Positions 24,821 to 33,973 of a stretch of DNA of 64,000 nucleotides are shown piece after piece. Where the stretch lies: positions 34,343 to 98,342 of the forward strand of contig JBDRIE010000027.1 of NCBI GenBank assembly GCA_043816165.1. The letters run 5' to 3'. Every line of letters begins with the position of its first letter. Position 1 is the first letter of the stretch. The notes beneath the pieces are model-generated. The model ran no database searches. It was not told where the DNA came from and saw nothing but the letters and a program-made list of their open reading frames with translations. Source of the DNA: JAACEU01 sp043816165 (GTDB taxonomy: Bacteria > Patescibacteriota > Gracilibacteria > UBA1369 > LOWO2-01-FULL-3). A program made the position numbers and the translations under genes.

Positions 24821-26332
24821 CTACTCTAATTTGCCTTCTATAGGCAAAATCGCGTCAATATCTGAAGCCGGAACATCAAAAACGCGAATTCCTTTGATCA
24901 AAGCCTCCGTGTTCGCAACAATATCCTGATATCGAGGTTCGAGAATATCCAAATAAGCAATTATGAGATCGAGAGCGACCCCATATGCGTTATAATAAGC
25001 CTTCAATTCGTTTGAATCATGCTGAACTTCAATAAAAGATTCCAAATAATCATTTGAACTCCTCGGCATTAACCCCTCAATAGCCACAAAAAATTGTTCT
25101 TCCAACGTATCACGTTCAACAGCCAAAACTTCAAATTCCTTATCAAAACTTTCCAATCGAGATTTAATCTCAAAATACACATTATCTCCCTCCTGAATAA
25201 TCGCATCCAACTCATTGATATGTTCAGTCAAGACAGCCCTTCTATCAACAGCCTGATCTATCAATGAATAAACATCTGTACGATAAATACTATCCATTTT
25301 TCTCAAAAGATCGATGTAATAAACATATCTATTCTCAAAATCACTCTCTCCTTCCCCAAAATATAGTGCCGTATCAACTCCGGCCAATGTACCGCTTTTC
25401 CCAATAGGAACAGCTTGTATGGGAGTTTTCGGAACTTCAAACTCAAGACCAAAAACGTAAGAAGAAATAATCCCGGACACATCGCCTTCCCCGGACACAT
25501 CGCCTTCCCCGGACACATCATCACTCTTTTCAACTACTTTTTGCGCACCATCATCACCTCCAATACCAAATATTCTCAACCCTCCAAACCAGAAAAACAT
25601 AACTCCAAATACAATTATCAATACAACTGTAATAATTCTTTTCTTAGTTATTCCGGCTTGCGCCAAAATATCCCAAAGCTCCTCTTTTAATTCATTGGAT
25701 TCTTCAGCTTCCTCCCCAGGCTCAGAAGCTTTTTCGCCTTCAGCCGGTTGCACAACACCCTCCAACGGTTGCTCAGACTCAAGCTCAGGCTTCGATTCAA
25801 CAACTTCTGCAACTTCTGCAACTTCAGCTAACTCTGCAACGTCAGCGGCTTCAGCTTCCCGTGCGGCACCTTGTTCGCCCATTTCCTCAGCAACTTGTTC
25901 AACTGCCTCAGGAGTAGGAGCCTCAAACGGATTAATCGGAGCTTGATCATCCTCTTCCACTACAGGCTCAACAAACTCTTCCTCCGCTTTTTCTTCCAAG
26001 AACTCATCATTTTCTCTAAATCTTTCTTCATATTCAGGAGTAGGCAGCGCAGATTCATCCTCTGAAAAATCCTGACCAAACGGATTAATAGGCTCTATCG
26101 GCTCAGAAGGTTTCTGCTCAGAAGGTTTCTGCTCAGAAGGTCCTTTCTTTCCCCTTGGTCTTCTTCGTCTATTTTTCTTTTTCTTTGCAACCTCTTGCTT
26201 AAAATCTTCCCTTTTATCCTTGGAAACTTCTTTTGCCGAATCTTCTCCCTTTTTCTTGGAATTCTTATCTTTTTCTAAGTTATCGTCAGAAATTTCATCC
26301 CTATTTTTCTTTGATCTCCCTCTATTAGGCAT
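24821..26332 (-). CDS. Single-pass membrane protein with long charged cytoplasmic N-terminus
   Basis: 503 residues, no recognised family. Residues 1-70 are very basic (KKKNRRRRPRGKKG). Residues 70-225 are strongly acidic, Pro/Glu/Ala-rich and low-complexity, with short tandem repeats (EQKPS, EVA). A single membrane helix occupies about 231-252 (IITVVLIIVFGVMFFWFGG). An external part follows with a six-residue repeat of Val-Ser-Gly-Glu-Gly-Asp and then a helical C-terminal domain of about 200 residues with several coiled segments (VDRRAVLTEHINELDAIIQ, FDKEFEVLAVERDTLEEQFF). The basic head could bind nucleic acid or ribosomes, but that is a guess. It sits 35 bp upstream of relA on the same strand. 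Confidence 0.7.
   Translation of the reverse strand: MPNRGRSKKNRDEISDDNLEKDKNSKKKGEDSAKEVSKDKREDFKQEVAKKKKNRRRRPRGKKGPSEQKPSEQKPSEPIEPINPFGQDFSEDESALPTPEYEERFRENDEFLEEKAEEEFVEPVVEEDDQAPINPFEAPTPEAVEQVAEEMGEQGAAREAEAADVAELAEVAEVAEVVESKPELESEQPLEGVVQPAEGEKASEPGEEAEESNELKEELWDILAQAGITKKRIITVVLIIVFGVMFFWFGGLRIFGIGGDDGAQKVVEKSDDVSGEGDVSGEGDVSGIISSYVFGLEFEVPKTPIQAVPIGKSGTLAGVDTALYFGEGESDFENRYVYYIDLLRKMDSIYRTDVYSLIDQAVDRRAVLTEHINELDAIIQEGDNVYFEIKSRLESFDKEFEVLAVERDTLEEQFFVAIEGLMPRSSNDYLESFIEVQHDSNELKAYYNAYGVALDLIIAYLDILEPRYQDIVANTEALIKGIRVFDVPASDIDAILPIEGKLE
25472..25519. repeat. 18-bp tandem repeat, three copies, in frame
   Basis: GGACACATC recurs at 25475, 25493 and 25511, an exact 18-bp period encoding Ser-Gly-Glu-Gly-Asp-Val units just outside the membrane helix. 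In-frame copy-number change would alter linker length without breaking the gene. Confidence 0.85.
26099..26142. repeat. 15-bp tandem repeat, about three copies, in frame
   Basis: CTCAGAAGGTTTCTG repeats with a 15-bp period and encodes the EQKPS units in the cytoplasmic low-complexity region of the same gene. Confidence 0.75.
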
Positions 26333-26356
26333 AAAGAAACTTTAATATTTCCTCAT

Positions 26357-26385
26357 ATTATAGCAGAAAAACGCCTTTTTTTAAA
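26357..26385 (-). promoter_or_regulatory. Promoter of the charged membrane-protein gene
   Basis: TTTAAA (26380-26385) and TATAAT (26357-26362) with a 17-bp spacer on the minus strand. The leader is about 18 nt with no Shine-Dalgarno sequence. Confidence 0.55.
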
Positions 26386-26390
26386 GATGC

Positions 26391-26444
26391 TTATTTTTGA
26401 GCAGTCTCCTTTGAATAAACAACATCCTCCTTTGTTTCATTCAT
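26391..26444 (-). CDS. Possible 17-residue leaderless small ORF
   Basis: In the 188-bp gap between two surface-protein genes an ATG opens a 17-codon frame, MNETKEDVVYSKETAQK, then TAA. A TATAAT (26454-26459) ends 9 nt before the ATG, the same geometry as the leaderless genes here. It ends just upstream of the next gene's promoter. It could be a real peptide, a leader peptide or chance. Confidence 0.2.
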   Translation of the reverse strand: MNETKEDVVYSKETAQK

Positions 26445-26520
26445 ATTGAGTTGATTATATATCAAAGACACAATTGCCCCACAATAGCATTATAAATCGA
26501 GTTTTTATAAAATGCTTGAT

Positions 26521-28893
26521 TCAAATTTTCCCTAACAAATATAGCTCATACACATGCCTCGCAACTTCCAATCTTGTAGTAGGTTGGGCTGGGAATAAAG
26601 TGTTTCCGTCGAATAGAGAGTTGTCATATGAATATTTCGCATATCCGGAGAACCAATTTCCTCCATCAACGTCATCGTAAGAACTCAGAGAATCATCCGG
26701 CATAGAGTCGCTCACATTTCTCAATATCAAAGCCAAAAATTCCACTCTGCCTACGTCTCTTGCAGGTCTATAATATCCCTCGTCTTCACCTCCTGAATAA
26801 CCGTAAATCATCCCAAGTTCCACACCTCTGCAGATATGTTGATAAGCCCAATCGCTTGAATTCACATCAGGAAACGGATTTTCACCTCCACAATAATCTT
26901 CAGAGTCATCGAATAATTCGAATGTCTCCAATGAAATTTTTGCGATTTGATCTCTTTGCAGATAGCCATCCGGAGCAAATGTTCCGTCGGGATTACCAGT
27001 CATTGCATCGATTGATTGCATGTACGCAATAGCTTCGCAATCAGGATCTGTATCAAGAACGTCTGTATAGTTGGCGCATTGTCCGACCTCTTGTGCGGAC
27101 TCTTCTTCTGTGATTTCACTTGAGGTTTCTGAAGATGAACCTCCCCCTCCGATAATTAGAGGTGTTCCACCTGTAGATGGGGCTAAAATTGTAGATGAAG
27201 CTGAAGCATAATCATCTTCTGATGTACTAGCGTTGTTTGGTGTGGAGTCGGAATCAGATGTGCTTGCAGTGGAAGTTATCTCAGCTGAATTTGTAATGAC
27301 AGTTCCTGCAGTTGCTCCTATTACGCCTGCCATTATTGTTATCCTGGCACTAATTCCACTTGCCAAACTGTTTACTGTCCATACACCTGTACTTCCATCA
27401 TATGATCCCAGACCTATAGAAGAACCTGTATATGACGTATCGGATGACAGGGTGTTTGTTACAGCTATACCTGTAGCTGTTTCAGGACCATTGTTGGTCA
27501 GGGTGAGATCATATTGAACCGTGTCTCCTGTGCGTGGAGTAGAGTTGTCTACCAACATCGCAAGAGAAAGATCTGCAGATAGTGCCATAAAGTGGATGTG
27601 GAACGCTCCGCGATCGGTTCCACCCTCGTCATCCCCATATGCACCAACCGCCAGGTCTTGTACTCCATCTCCATTTAGGTCACCTATATTGGCTGCTGAG
27701 GTCCCATAATGGTCCTCATCCGACAGTGTTGGTCCGTTTGCAGTTGAATCATTTATTTCCACAGTAGAATCAACGGAGCCGTCTGTGTTCATGAAGCTGA
27801 TGTGTACCGCTCCGCGACCGGATCCGCCCTCGTCATCCCCGTTTGCACCAACCGCCAGGTCCTCTACCCCATCTCCGTTCAGATCTCCTATGTTAGCAAC
27901 GGACTCCCCGTACTGATCACCAGCAAGAAGTGTAGGTCCATTTGTGGTTGAGCTGTTTATCTCCACAGTAGAAAGAACGGCTCCAGTACCATCTGTATTC
28001 ATAAAGTGAATATGGGTGGTACCACTACCTGATCCGCCTTCATCGTCGCCATAAGCACAAACCGCCAGGTCATTTGTACCATCTCCATTTAGGTCGCCTA
28101 TGTTTGCTATGGAGGTTCCATAGTAGTCACTATCATTCAGTGTTGGTCCGTTTGCAGTTGAGTCATTTATTTCCACAGTAGAAAGAACGGCGCCAGTACC
28201 ATCTGTATTCATAAAGTGGATATGGACCGCTCCACGATTTGTTCCACCGTCGTCGTCCGTATATGCACCAACGGCCAAGTCCTGCATCCCATCTCCGTTC
28301 AGATCTCCTATGTTGGCAATGGAAATTCCATAACGGTCATCATCAGTCAGTGTTGGCCCGTTTGCAGTTGAGCTGTTTATTTCCACACTAGAATCAATGG
28401 ATCCGTCTGTATTCATGAAGTGAATATGGACCGCTCCACGATTTGTTCCACCGTCGTCGTCAAATCTTGATCCAACAGCTAAATCATTTACACCGTCTCC
28501 ATTCAGGTCACCTATGTCGGCAATTGACCATCCATAAAGGTCACTATCATCCAGTGTTGGTCCGTTTGCAGTTGAGCTGTTTATTTCCACAGTAGAATCA
28601 ATGGATCCGTCTGTGTTCATAAAGTGGATGTGAACTGCCCCACGATCAGTTCCTCCTTCGTCGTCCCCACTTGCACCAACCGCAATGTCGTTTACACCAT
28701 CTCCATTTAGGTCGCCTATGTTGGCTACGGACCAAACATAAGTGTCACTAACCGCCAGCGTTGGCCCGTTTGCAGTTGAGCTGTTTATTTCCACAGTAGA
28801 TCTTACCCCTCCATTTCCCACCACAGCAAAAGCTGTAGGGATGATTGAGGAAAAAAGTATTGCAACTACCGCGAGGAATGTTAGTTTTTTCAT
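26521..28893 (-). CDS. Secreted FG-GAP (integrin-alpha-like) repeat, DUF11 and SLH protein
   Basis: 790 residues. A signal peptide (about 1-23, ending AFAVVG) is followed by six FG-GAP repeats of about 68 residues. Each has a Ca-binding loop in NIGDLNGDGVNDLAVGA, then DDEGGTDRGAVHIHFMNTDG and VEINSSTANGPTL. Residues about 435-545 form a DUF11-type domain (ADLSLAMLVDNSTPRTGDTVQYDLTLTNNGPE). A Ser-rich linker leads to C-terminal SLH motifs (about 600-790), for example NPFPDVNSSDWAYQHICRGVELGMI and TTRLEVARHVYELYL. FG-GAP repeats build a beta-propeller that often mediates adhesion, and SLH domains anchor the protein to wall polymer. The first SLH unit contains a CANYTDVLDTDPDCEAIAYM segment with paired cysteines. 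Confidence 0.88.
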   Translation of the reverse strand: MKKLTFLAVVAILFSSIIPTAFAVVGNGGVRSTVEINSSTANGPTLAVSDTYVWSVANIGDLNGDGVNDIAVGASGDDEGGTDRGAVHIHFMNTDGSIDSTVEINSSTANGPTLDDSDLYGWSIADIGDLNGDGVNDLAVGSRFDDDGGTNRGAVHIHFMNTDGSIDSSVEINSSTANGPTLTDDDRYGISIANIGDLNGDGMQDLAVGAYTDDDGGTNRGAVHIHFMNTDGTGAVLSTVEINDSTANGPTLNDSDYYGTSIANIGDLNGDGTNDLAVCAYGDDEGGSGSGTTHIHFMNTDGTGAVLSTVEINSSTTNGPTLLAGDQYGESVANIGDLNGDGVEDLAVGANGDDEGGSGRGAVHISFMNTDGSVDSTVEINDSTANGPTLSDEDHYGTSAANIGDLNGDGVQDLAVGAYGDDEGGTDRGAFHIHFMALSADLSLAMLVDNSTPRTGDTVQYDLTLTNNGPETATGIAVTNTLSSDTSYTGSSIGLGSYDGSTGVWTVNSLASGISARITIMAGVIGATAGTVITNSAEITSTASTSDSDSTPNNASTSEDDYASASSTILAPSTGGTPLIIGGGGSSSETSSEITEEESAQEVGQCANYTDVLDTDPDCEAIAYMQSIDAMTGNPDGTFAPDGYLQRDQIAKISLETFELFDDSEDYCGGENPFPDVNSSDWAYQHICRGVELGMIYGYSGGEDEGYYRPARDVGRVEFLALILRNVSDSMPDDSLSSYDDVDGGNWFSGYAKYSYDNSLFDGNTLFPAQPTTRLEVARHVYELYLLGKI
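27700..28800. repeat. Array of six near-identical units of about 205-210 bp
   Basis: The phrase GTTGGTCCGTTTGCAGTTGA, with small variations, recurs about every 205-210 bp (near 27728, 27935, 28145, 28352, 28558 and 28759). The nucleotide identity between FG-GAP units is far higher than function needs, which points to recent duplication or gene conversion. Confidence 0.8.
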
Positions 28894-28967
28894 AGGGAGT
28901 TGAGATTAAAAAGATGTTGGGTGTATTGTAGCAAAAATATGTTTGAGATATAAGGGCTTTCATCGCG

Positions 28968-29546
28968 TCAGAACCACCTGTAATAACTCCCCACCAAAAT
29001 TCTACCCAAAATGTTCCTGAACAAAAAATATCCGATTATTCCCAAAGCAACAACCGTTCCAGCATCTTTTGCACTCAACTTGTGGTGTTCCATCAACATG
29101 TAATACGAAACCACAGCGATCCATATAAGCCCCACAAGCATAATCAAATTATAAAGTCCCATTGGATCCAAAATTCCGAAAATTGACAATATATAAGGCA
29201 CTATGCTCAGCCACAAAACAGCAGAAGAATATGAAACCGTCCTAAAAAACCCGACGCTGTTCCCTTTTCCTCCAAAAAACCGAATCGCAATAAAATTCAT
29301 TAAAAATATTATACAAAAAATCGAAATCACGGGAATGAACATCGGCCAAAACATAACCCTTGAAAACATAACACCAAACCCCGAAGAAAATGTAAACGAA
29401 GCCAATATCAGATTTATGACAGGCACCACAAAAAGTATAAGCACCCCGCATAAAGTAGCACTCTTATCATTCGCTACTCTCGACATAGCCTCCCTATCGA
29501 GTTTCAGTACAGAAACCAAATTGTTCCAACGTTTAGAATAATCCAT
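28968..29546 (-). CDS. Yip1-like multi-pass membrane protein
   Basis: 192 residues. Five hydrophobic segments (about 30-50, 65-90, 100-122, 132-152 and 165-185) follow an amphipathic N-terminus. The layout and the phrases FFRTVSYSSAVLWLSIVP and LIWIAVVSYYMLMEHHKLSAKDA resemble bacterial Yip1/YIF1-domain proteins, whose function is unknown. The ATG sits inside the end of the pyrophosphatase gene (14-nt overlap), so translation is coupled to it. I chose this internal ATG over one seven codons upstream. Confidence 0.65.
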   Translation of the reverse strand: MDYSKRWNNLVSVLKLDREAMSRVANDKSATLCGVLILFVVPVINLILASFTFSSGFGVMFSRVMFWPMFIPVISIFCIIFLMNFIAIRFFGGKGNSVGFFRTVSYSSAVLWLSIVPYILSIFGILDPMGLYNLIMLVGLIWIAVVSYYMLMEHHKLSAKDAGTVVALGIIGYFLFRNILGRILVGSYYRWF

Positions 29547-31608
29547 TAGCAGTGAATACTGACGCAAAAATCAACGACACAACGGTCATTAATTTAATCA
29601 GTATGTTAATACTTGGTCCGGATGTGTCTTTGAATGGATCTCCAACAGTATCACCAACAACAGCGGCTTTGTGAGTATCTGATCCTTTTCCACCGTGCAT
29701 ACCACTTTCAATATATTTTTTCGCATTGTCCCAAGCCCCACCTGAATTTGCCATAGAAATAGCAAGCATTACACCGGAAACCAAAGCTCCGGCCAAAAGT
29801 CCTCCAAGCGCAGCTGTTCCAAAGAAGTATCCCATCAAAATAGGAACCAATACAGCCATCAAACCAGGAATAATCATTTCTCTAATAGCGGCTTTTGTAG
29901 AAATATCCACACATTTCTCACTATCTCCTTTTGCTTTCCCTTCCATAAGACCTTCGATCTCTCTAAATTGTCTTCTTACCTCTTCAATCATGGTAAATGC
30001 CGCACGGCCAACAGCTGACATTGTCATAGCTGAGAACAAGAATGGAAGCATTCCTCCAATTAACAATCCAACTATCACAACAGGATTCATAATATCAATA
30101 ACACTCAATCCCGCAGCCTGACTATAAGCGGCAAACAACGCCAAAGCGGTAAGTGCCGCAGATCCGATAGCAAATCCTTTACCAATAGCGGCAGTAGTAT
30201 TTCCGGCAGAATCCAATGCGTCGGTTTTCTTTCGAACATCAGCCCCAAGATGCGCCATTTCCGCAATTCCTCCGGCATTATCAGCAACCGGTCCATAAGC
30301 GTCGATAGCTAATGAAATTCCGAGAGTAGACAGCATTCCAACCGCACTGATTGCGATTCCATAAAGTCCCGCAAATTTGAAAGCAACGAAAATCGCAATA
30401 CAAATGAAAATAACAGGAAGCATAGTTGATTTGTAACCAATCGCAAGACCCTGAATAATATTTGTTGCGGCACCGGTTCTGGATGTATCAGCAAGATCTT
30501 TCACAGGCTTGTAATGCTCGGAAGTGTAGTATTCAGTAATTAATCCAATAATAATTCCCACAGCAAGTCCGCTTACCATTGCTATAAACACTCCCATATA
30601 AGATTGATGAAACAAAAGAATATCACCTCCACCTTTTCCAACCTCAGCCCCAATAAAGTATCTAATCAAGAAAAACGCCGCGATTACCATCAAAACACTC
30701 GCACCCCAAAGACCATTCTTCAAAGCCCCGTGAATATTTTCATTTTTCCCGACACGTACAAAAAATGTACCAATAATAGAACAAATAATTCCAGCTCCGG
30801 CAAGCATCAATGGTAAATAAACACCATTAAGACCAAATGCCAAAGAACCAAGAATCATAGCTGAAATAATAGAACCAACATAAGATTCAAAAAGATCAGC
30901 ACCCATTCCAGCAACATCACCTACATTGTCACCAACGTTGTCGGCAATTACAGCAGGATTTCTGGGATCATCCTCAGGTATTCCAGCTTCAACTTTCCCC
31001 ACCAAATCAGCCCCGACATCCGCGGCTTTTGTAAAAATCCCTCCTCCAACACGAGCAAAAAGCGCTATAGATGAAGCACCAAGCCCAAAACCGGTAATAA
31101 CATTCAATACAATACTTGTTGGAAGCGACATTAAATTAAAATAAATATAGAAAAGTGCTGACAGTCCAAGTAAACCAAGTCCAACCACTCCAAGTCCCAT
31201 AACAGCTCCTGATCGGAATGCTATTATAAGAGCCTTTCCAAGGCTTGTTCGAGCCGCATTCGCAGTCCTCACATTAGCCTTTGTTGCTATTCTCATCCCA
31301 AAATATCCGGCTAACGCACTACTAAATGCACCATAAACAAATGAAACTGAAGTAAGTAAACCTTCGTTAACGTCTGGCGTTGCCTTATTATCAAGGAATA
31401 CAAATAAAACAATAGCCAAAGCCACAACAAATACCGAAATCACTTTGTATTCGCGCTTCAAAAAAGCCATTGCCCCCTTATAAATTTGCTGCGCCAGCTC
31501 AGCCATTCTTTCTTCTCCCACAGGTTTTTTGACTATTAACCTAGCGAAAATCAGAGCTACCACCAAAGCCAATACAGCAACAAGTGCCAGTAACAATGTA
31601 TAATCCAT
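29533..31608 (-). CDS. hppA: Membrane ion-translocating pyrophosphatase, K+-dependent type
   Basis: 691 residues, about 16 membrane helices. It couples PPi hydrolysis to pumping H+ or Na+ across the membrane. The substrate site is intact: GADLVGKVEAGIPEDDPRNP, then ADNVGDNVGD, then GGAWDNAKKYIE, and DTVGDPFKDTSGPS near the C-terminus. DSAGNTTAAIGKGFAIGSAA has alanine after GNTTA, where K+-independent enzymes have lysine, so this should be the K+-dependent class. Whether it pumps H+ or Na+ cannot be told by eye. In a cell with limited respiration it would recover energy from biosynthetic PPi. Confidence 0.96.
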   Translation of the reverse strand: MDYTLLLALVAVLALVVALIFARLIVKKPVGEERMAELAQQIYKGAMAFLKREYKVISVFVVALAIVLFVFLDNKATPDVNEGLLTSVSFVYGAFSSALAGYFGMRIATKANVRTANAARTSLGKALIIAFRSGAVMGLGVVGLGLLGLSALFYIYFNLMSLPTSIVLNVITGFGLGASSIALFARVGGGIFTKAADVGADLVGKVEAGIPEDDPRNPAVIADNVGDNVGDVAGMGADLFESYVGSIISAMILGSLAFGLNGVYLPLMLAGAGIICSIIGTFFVRVGKNENIHGALKNGLWGASVLMVIAAFFLIRYFIGAEVGKGGGDILLFHQSYMGVFIAMVSGLAVGIIIGLITEYYTSEHYKPVKDLADTSRTGAATNIIQGLAIGYKSTMLPVIFICIAIFVAFKFAGLYGIAISAVGMLSTLGISLAIDAYGPVADNAGGIAEMAHLGADVRKKTDALDSAGNTTAAIGKGFAIGSAALTALALFAAYSQAAGLSVIDIMNPVVIVGLLIGGMLPFLFSAMTMSAVGRAAFTMIEEVRRQFREIEGLMEGKAKGDSEKCVDISTKAAIREMIIPGLMAVLVPILMGYFFGTAALGGLLAGALVSGVMLAISMANSGGAWDNAKKYIESGMHGGKGSDTHKAAVVGDTVGDPFKDTSGPSINILIKLMTVVSLIFASVFTANGLF

Positions 31609-31679
31609 AGAAAATAAAGATTAATTAATAAATCACTGAAGAGGATTCTAGAAGAAAAACCGGAAAAATCAAAATCTTT

Positions 31680-32093
31680 TTAATATACTTCCTCCGAAAA
31701 TAGTTCAGACACATCAGTATAAAAAGAGTCCAGAAGCCCAAACTCATCGGAATCATCAGTCATATCAAAAACATACTTTTTGGTATCGCCACCAGATTTC
31801 TCGATAGAAAAAGCAAATGCTCCCTCTTTGTCCTCAAGTACAACCGGATAATTCTCAAAAACCCCAAAAATCTCATCCACCCTGTCGAAAAAATCTCCAC
31901 CAATAACTCCGGTATTATTCTCATCATAAGTAACAGCCAAAGTTCGTAGTTCATGATCCGGAACAACTGCAAGAACAACTTCGTCTTTAGTAAAATACAA
32001 AGCCTCAACATCCTCATAGCTCTTCCCAAACAGACTACACGAAGAGGTCGTCACCATTACTGCCACCAACATCACCAAAATCCTAAGTTTCAT
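31680..32093 (-). CDS. Small lipoprotein, unknown function
   Basis: 137 residues. The N-terminus MKLRILVMLVAVMVTTSSCS is a lipoprotein signal with the lipobox Cys at residue 19. The mature part (about 118 residues) has alternating hydrophobic strands and many acidic residues (DEVVLAVVPDHELRTLAVTYD, SFYTDVSELFSEEVY). No family recognised. It is upstream of hppA, separated by 71 bp. Confidence 0.75.
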   Translation of the reverse strand: MKLRILVMLVAVMVTTSSCSLFGKSYEDVEALYFTKDEVVLAVVPDHELRTLAVTYDENNTGVIGGDFFDRVDEIFGVFENYPVVLEDKEGAFAFSIEKSGGDTKKYVFDMTDDSDEFGLLDSFYTDVSELFSEEVY

Positions 32094-32101
32094 AACAAAA
32101 A

Positions 32102-32109
32102 ATTATGCA
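32102..32109 (-). promoter_or_regulatory. Extended -10 of the lipoprotein gene, probably leaderless
   Basis: TTGCATAAT on the minus strand, with CATAAT ending 8 nt before the ATG. Confidence 0.4.
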
Positions 32110-32126
32110 AAAAACAGTATAGCACT

Positions 32127-32480
32127 TTAAAACAATTTCAACAACAACCCTCCCAAAAAGTAAGAAACAAAATTCACAACCAAAGAAACTGTAAAAGCTT
32201 TATGAATCTGCACCCCAAGTAACTGATTGAAAATCAACATTTCAAACAGAACCACAAACGACTCCCCTATCAACAAATAAAACCTCGCATCAACATAAGA
32301 ACCAATAACAAACCACAAATACGGCAAAGTCACTACAGAAGCTAAAAAAGCCACAAATGAAACCTTCCAAAAACTCACCTCCCGCAGTTTGACAAAATAC
32401 CGCATCAAAACAACCACAAGAGGCACTTCTATAGCTAATGTAAAACCAAGAGATACTAAAAATTTGGTTTCGTACAACAT
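32127..32480 (-). CDS. Four-helix membrane protein, unknown function
   Basis: 117 residues with helices near 8-28, 40-62, 66-90 and 95-115. Glu in the first helix (TLAIEVPLVVVLMRYF) and in the third (IGESFVVLFEMLIF) are the only membrane-embedded acidic residues, which hints at ion or metal transport but is not diagnostic. Its ATG follows the stop of the SLH gene without a gap (TAAATG), so it is translated from the same mRNA. Confidence 0.7.
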   Translation of the reverse strand: MLYETKFLVSLGFTLAIEVPLVVVLMRYFVKLREVSFWKVSFVAFLASVVTLPYLWFVIGSYVDARFYLLIGESFVVLFEMLIFNQLLGVQIHKAFTVSLVVNFVSYFLGGLLLKLF

Positions 32481-33947
32481 TTATTTTTGATAAAAACTAT
32501 CTGCAATATCAAAGAAAATATCTACATTCTTATTTTCAGTACCGTAAGCATTAAAGTATTGCAGAACTCCAACCTTTCCATCCAGCTTATAAGAATAAAC
32601 ATAAATATTTTCATCTTCACCGGTCGTTCGACCATTCACTACAGTCCCACGAGGAGCTCGATAATGCCTCATCAAAGCCGAAAGTCCATTAATAGTCAAA
32701 TTCTCAGACTCAACAAACGGATGCTCAAACCAAACAGAAGTATTCAAATCTGATCCGGCCGCCGTATAGGCATGCACATAAGCATCTACACCATCCTTGT
32801 CTCCAAAAATAAAGTCATATTCAGGACTCAAAGTATCATATCCCCATTTCACACCCTGATACCAGTTAGGATGATAAAAAGCGAATCCATCACCACTATA
32901 AGTCGCCCATCCAGGATAATCACTGCTGTCCGGAGTAATAGGCACAACCGGTTCAGTCATAAGTATTGGTGAAGCTTTCTCAGTAATTTCCTCACGAATT
33001 CTCCAAATCATTTCAGCCATTTCTCCACGAGTAATCTGCTTACTTAATGAAGTAATGGTCGATGGAATAAAATTATTATCTTGAAGAACATTTACATATC
33101 CCTCATACCATTCGCCGCCCTCTTCGTAGTCATAATCAAATCCGGTCACAATAATCTTTGCAGCTTCCACAAAATTTATTGCATTTCCACCCTTGAAAGT
33201 TCCATCATCATAACCATCAATAATCCCGTTATTCGCAGCTACACATACATATTTTTTATACCAATCATCAGATTTGATATCATAAAAAGTTTTACTCGGG
33301 GTACAATTTTCGATTTCTGAATCGTCAAAAGTCGCTTCTATAATAATTTTTGTAAATTCAGCTCTATTTATTTCATTATCAGGTTTGTAAGTTCCATCAT
33401 CATACCCATTCACAATTCCCTGAGCTCTAACATAATCTATTCCAGCAAAATAAGTATGAGAACTAGCTACATCTGAAAAACTATCAACAATTCCTACTTC
33501 CAACTCCGGGATCTCAAAAGTAACAGAACAAACCCTATCAAAATAGTCATCATTACAATCTTCAGGAATAGGACCGTCTGCGAAGGCTTCAATAGTAAAC
33601 GCTTCCCCATCTGCTTCACCATTTAAATCACAGTATTCAAGGTGACGATAGTTCAAATAATACCCTTCATTGATATCACATCCATATTCAGGACAAGAAG
33701 CAGAGTATGAATACACAACTTCTTCTGGATTTTCCGGATCATACCCCTCAGGAGCAACTTCACCCTCCCCCGGATCATAACTGTATCCATAACAATTCAC
33801 TTCATAATCTACAGAACCTTCATAAGGCTCTCCATCAGTTTCAAAATAAACAGTTGTTACTGTTGGAATCGCGATATCCGCAAACACCATCGGAGCCAAC
33901 ATCAAAAAGCACCCAGCGGCAAACACTACTCGCATAAGATTTTTCAT
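32481..33947 (-). CDS. Secreted protein with three SLH repeats and a C-terminal globular domain
   Basis: 488 residues. Signal peptide about 1-23 (cleavage near VFA-DI). Residues 24-150 are a Cys- and Tyr-rich domain with paired cysteines (NCYGYSYDPG, SCPEYGCDINEGYY). Three SLH units follow: FAGIDYVRAQGIVNGYDDG with EINRAEFTKIIIEA, then WYKKYVCVAANNGIIDGYDD with NFVEAAKIIV, then a weaker one ending QITRGEMAEMIWRIREE. The last 150 residues form a beta-rich domain (GFAFYHPNWYQGVKWGYDTL) seen in several cell-surface proteins but unnamed here. SLH repeats attach the protein to a wall polymer. Downstream of rplY by 26 nt on the same strand. Confidence 0.85.
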   Translation of the reverse strand: MKNLMRVVFAAGCFLMLAPMVFADIAIPTVTTVYFETDGEPYEGSVDYEVNCYGYSYDPGEGEVAPEGYDPENPEEVVYSYSASCPEYGCDINEGYYLNYRHLEYCDLNGEADGEAFTIEAFADGPIPEDCNDDYFDRVCSVTFEIPELEVGIVDSFSDVASSHTYFAGIDYVRAQGIVNGYDDGTYKPDNEINRAEFTKIIIEATFDDSEIENCTPSKTFYDIKSDDWYKKYVCVAANNGIIDGYDDGTFKGGNAINFVEAAKIIVTGFDYDYEEGGEWYEGYVNVLQDNNFIPSTITSLSKQITRGEMAEMIWRIREEITEKASPILMTEPVVPITPDSSDYPGWATYSGDGFAFYHPNWYQGVKWGYDTLSPEYDFIFGDKDGVDAYVHAYTAAGSDLNTSVWFEHPFVESENLTINGLSALMRHYRAPRGTVVNGRTTGEDENIYVYSYKLDGKVGVLQYFNAYGTENKNVDIFFDIADSFYQK

Positions 33948-33955
33948 ATTTATAA

Positions 33956-33960
33956 GGTTA
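33956..33960 (-). promoter_or_regulatory. TAACC translation-signal candidate, SLH gene
   Basis: TTAACC with 8 nt before the ATG, inside the 26-nt gap after the rplY stop. Its location inside an apparent operon favours a translational rather than promoter role. Confidence 0.55.
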
Positions 33961-33973
33961 ATGAAATCCCTAT

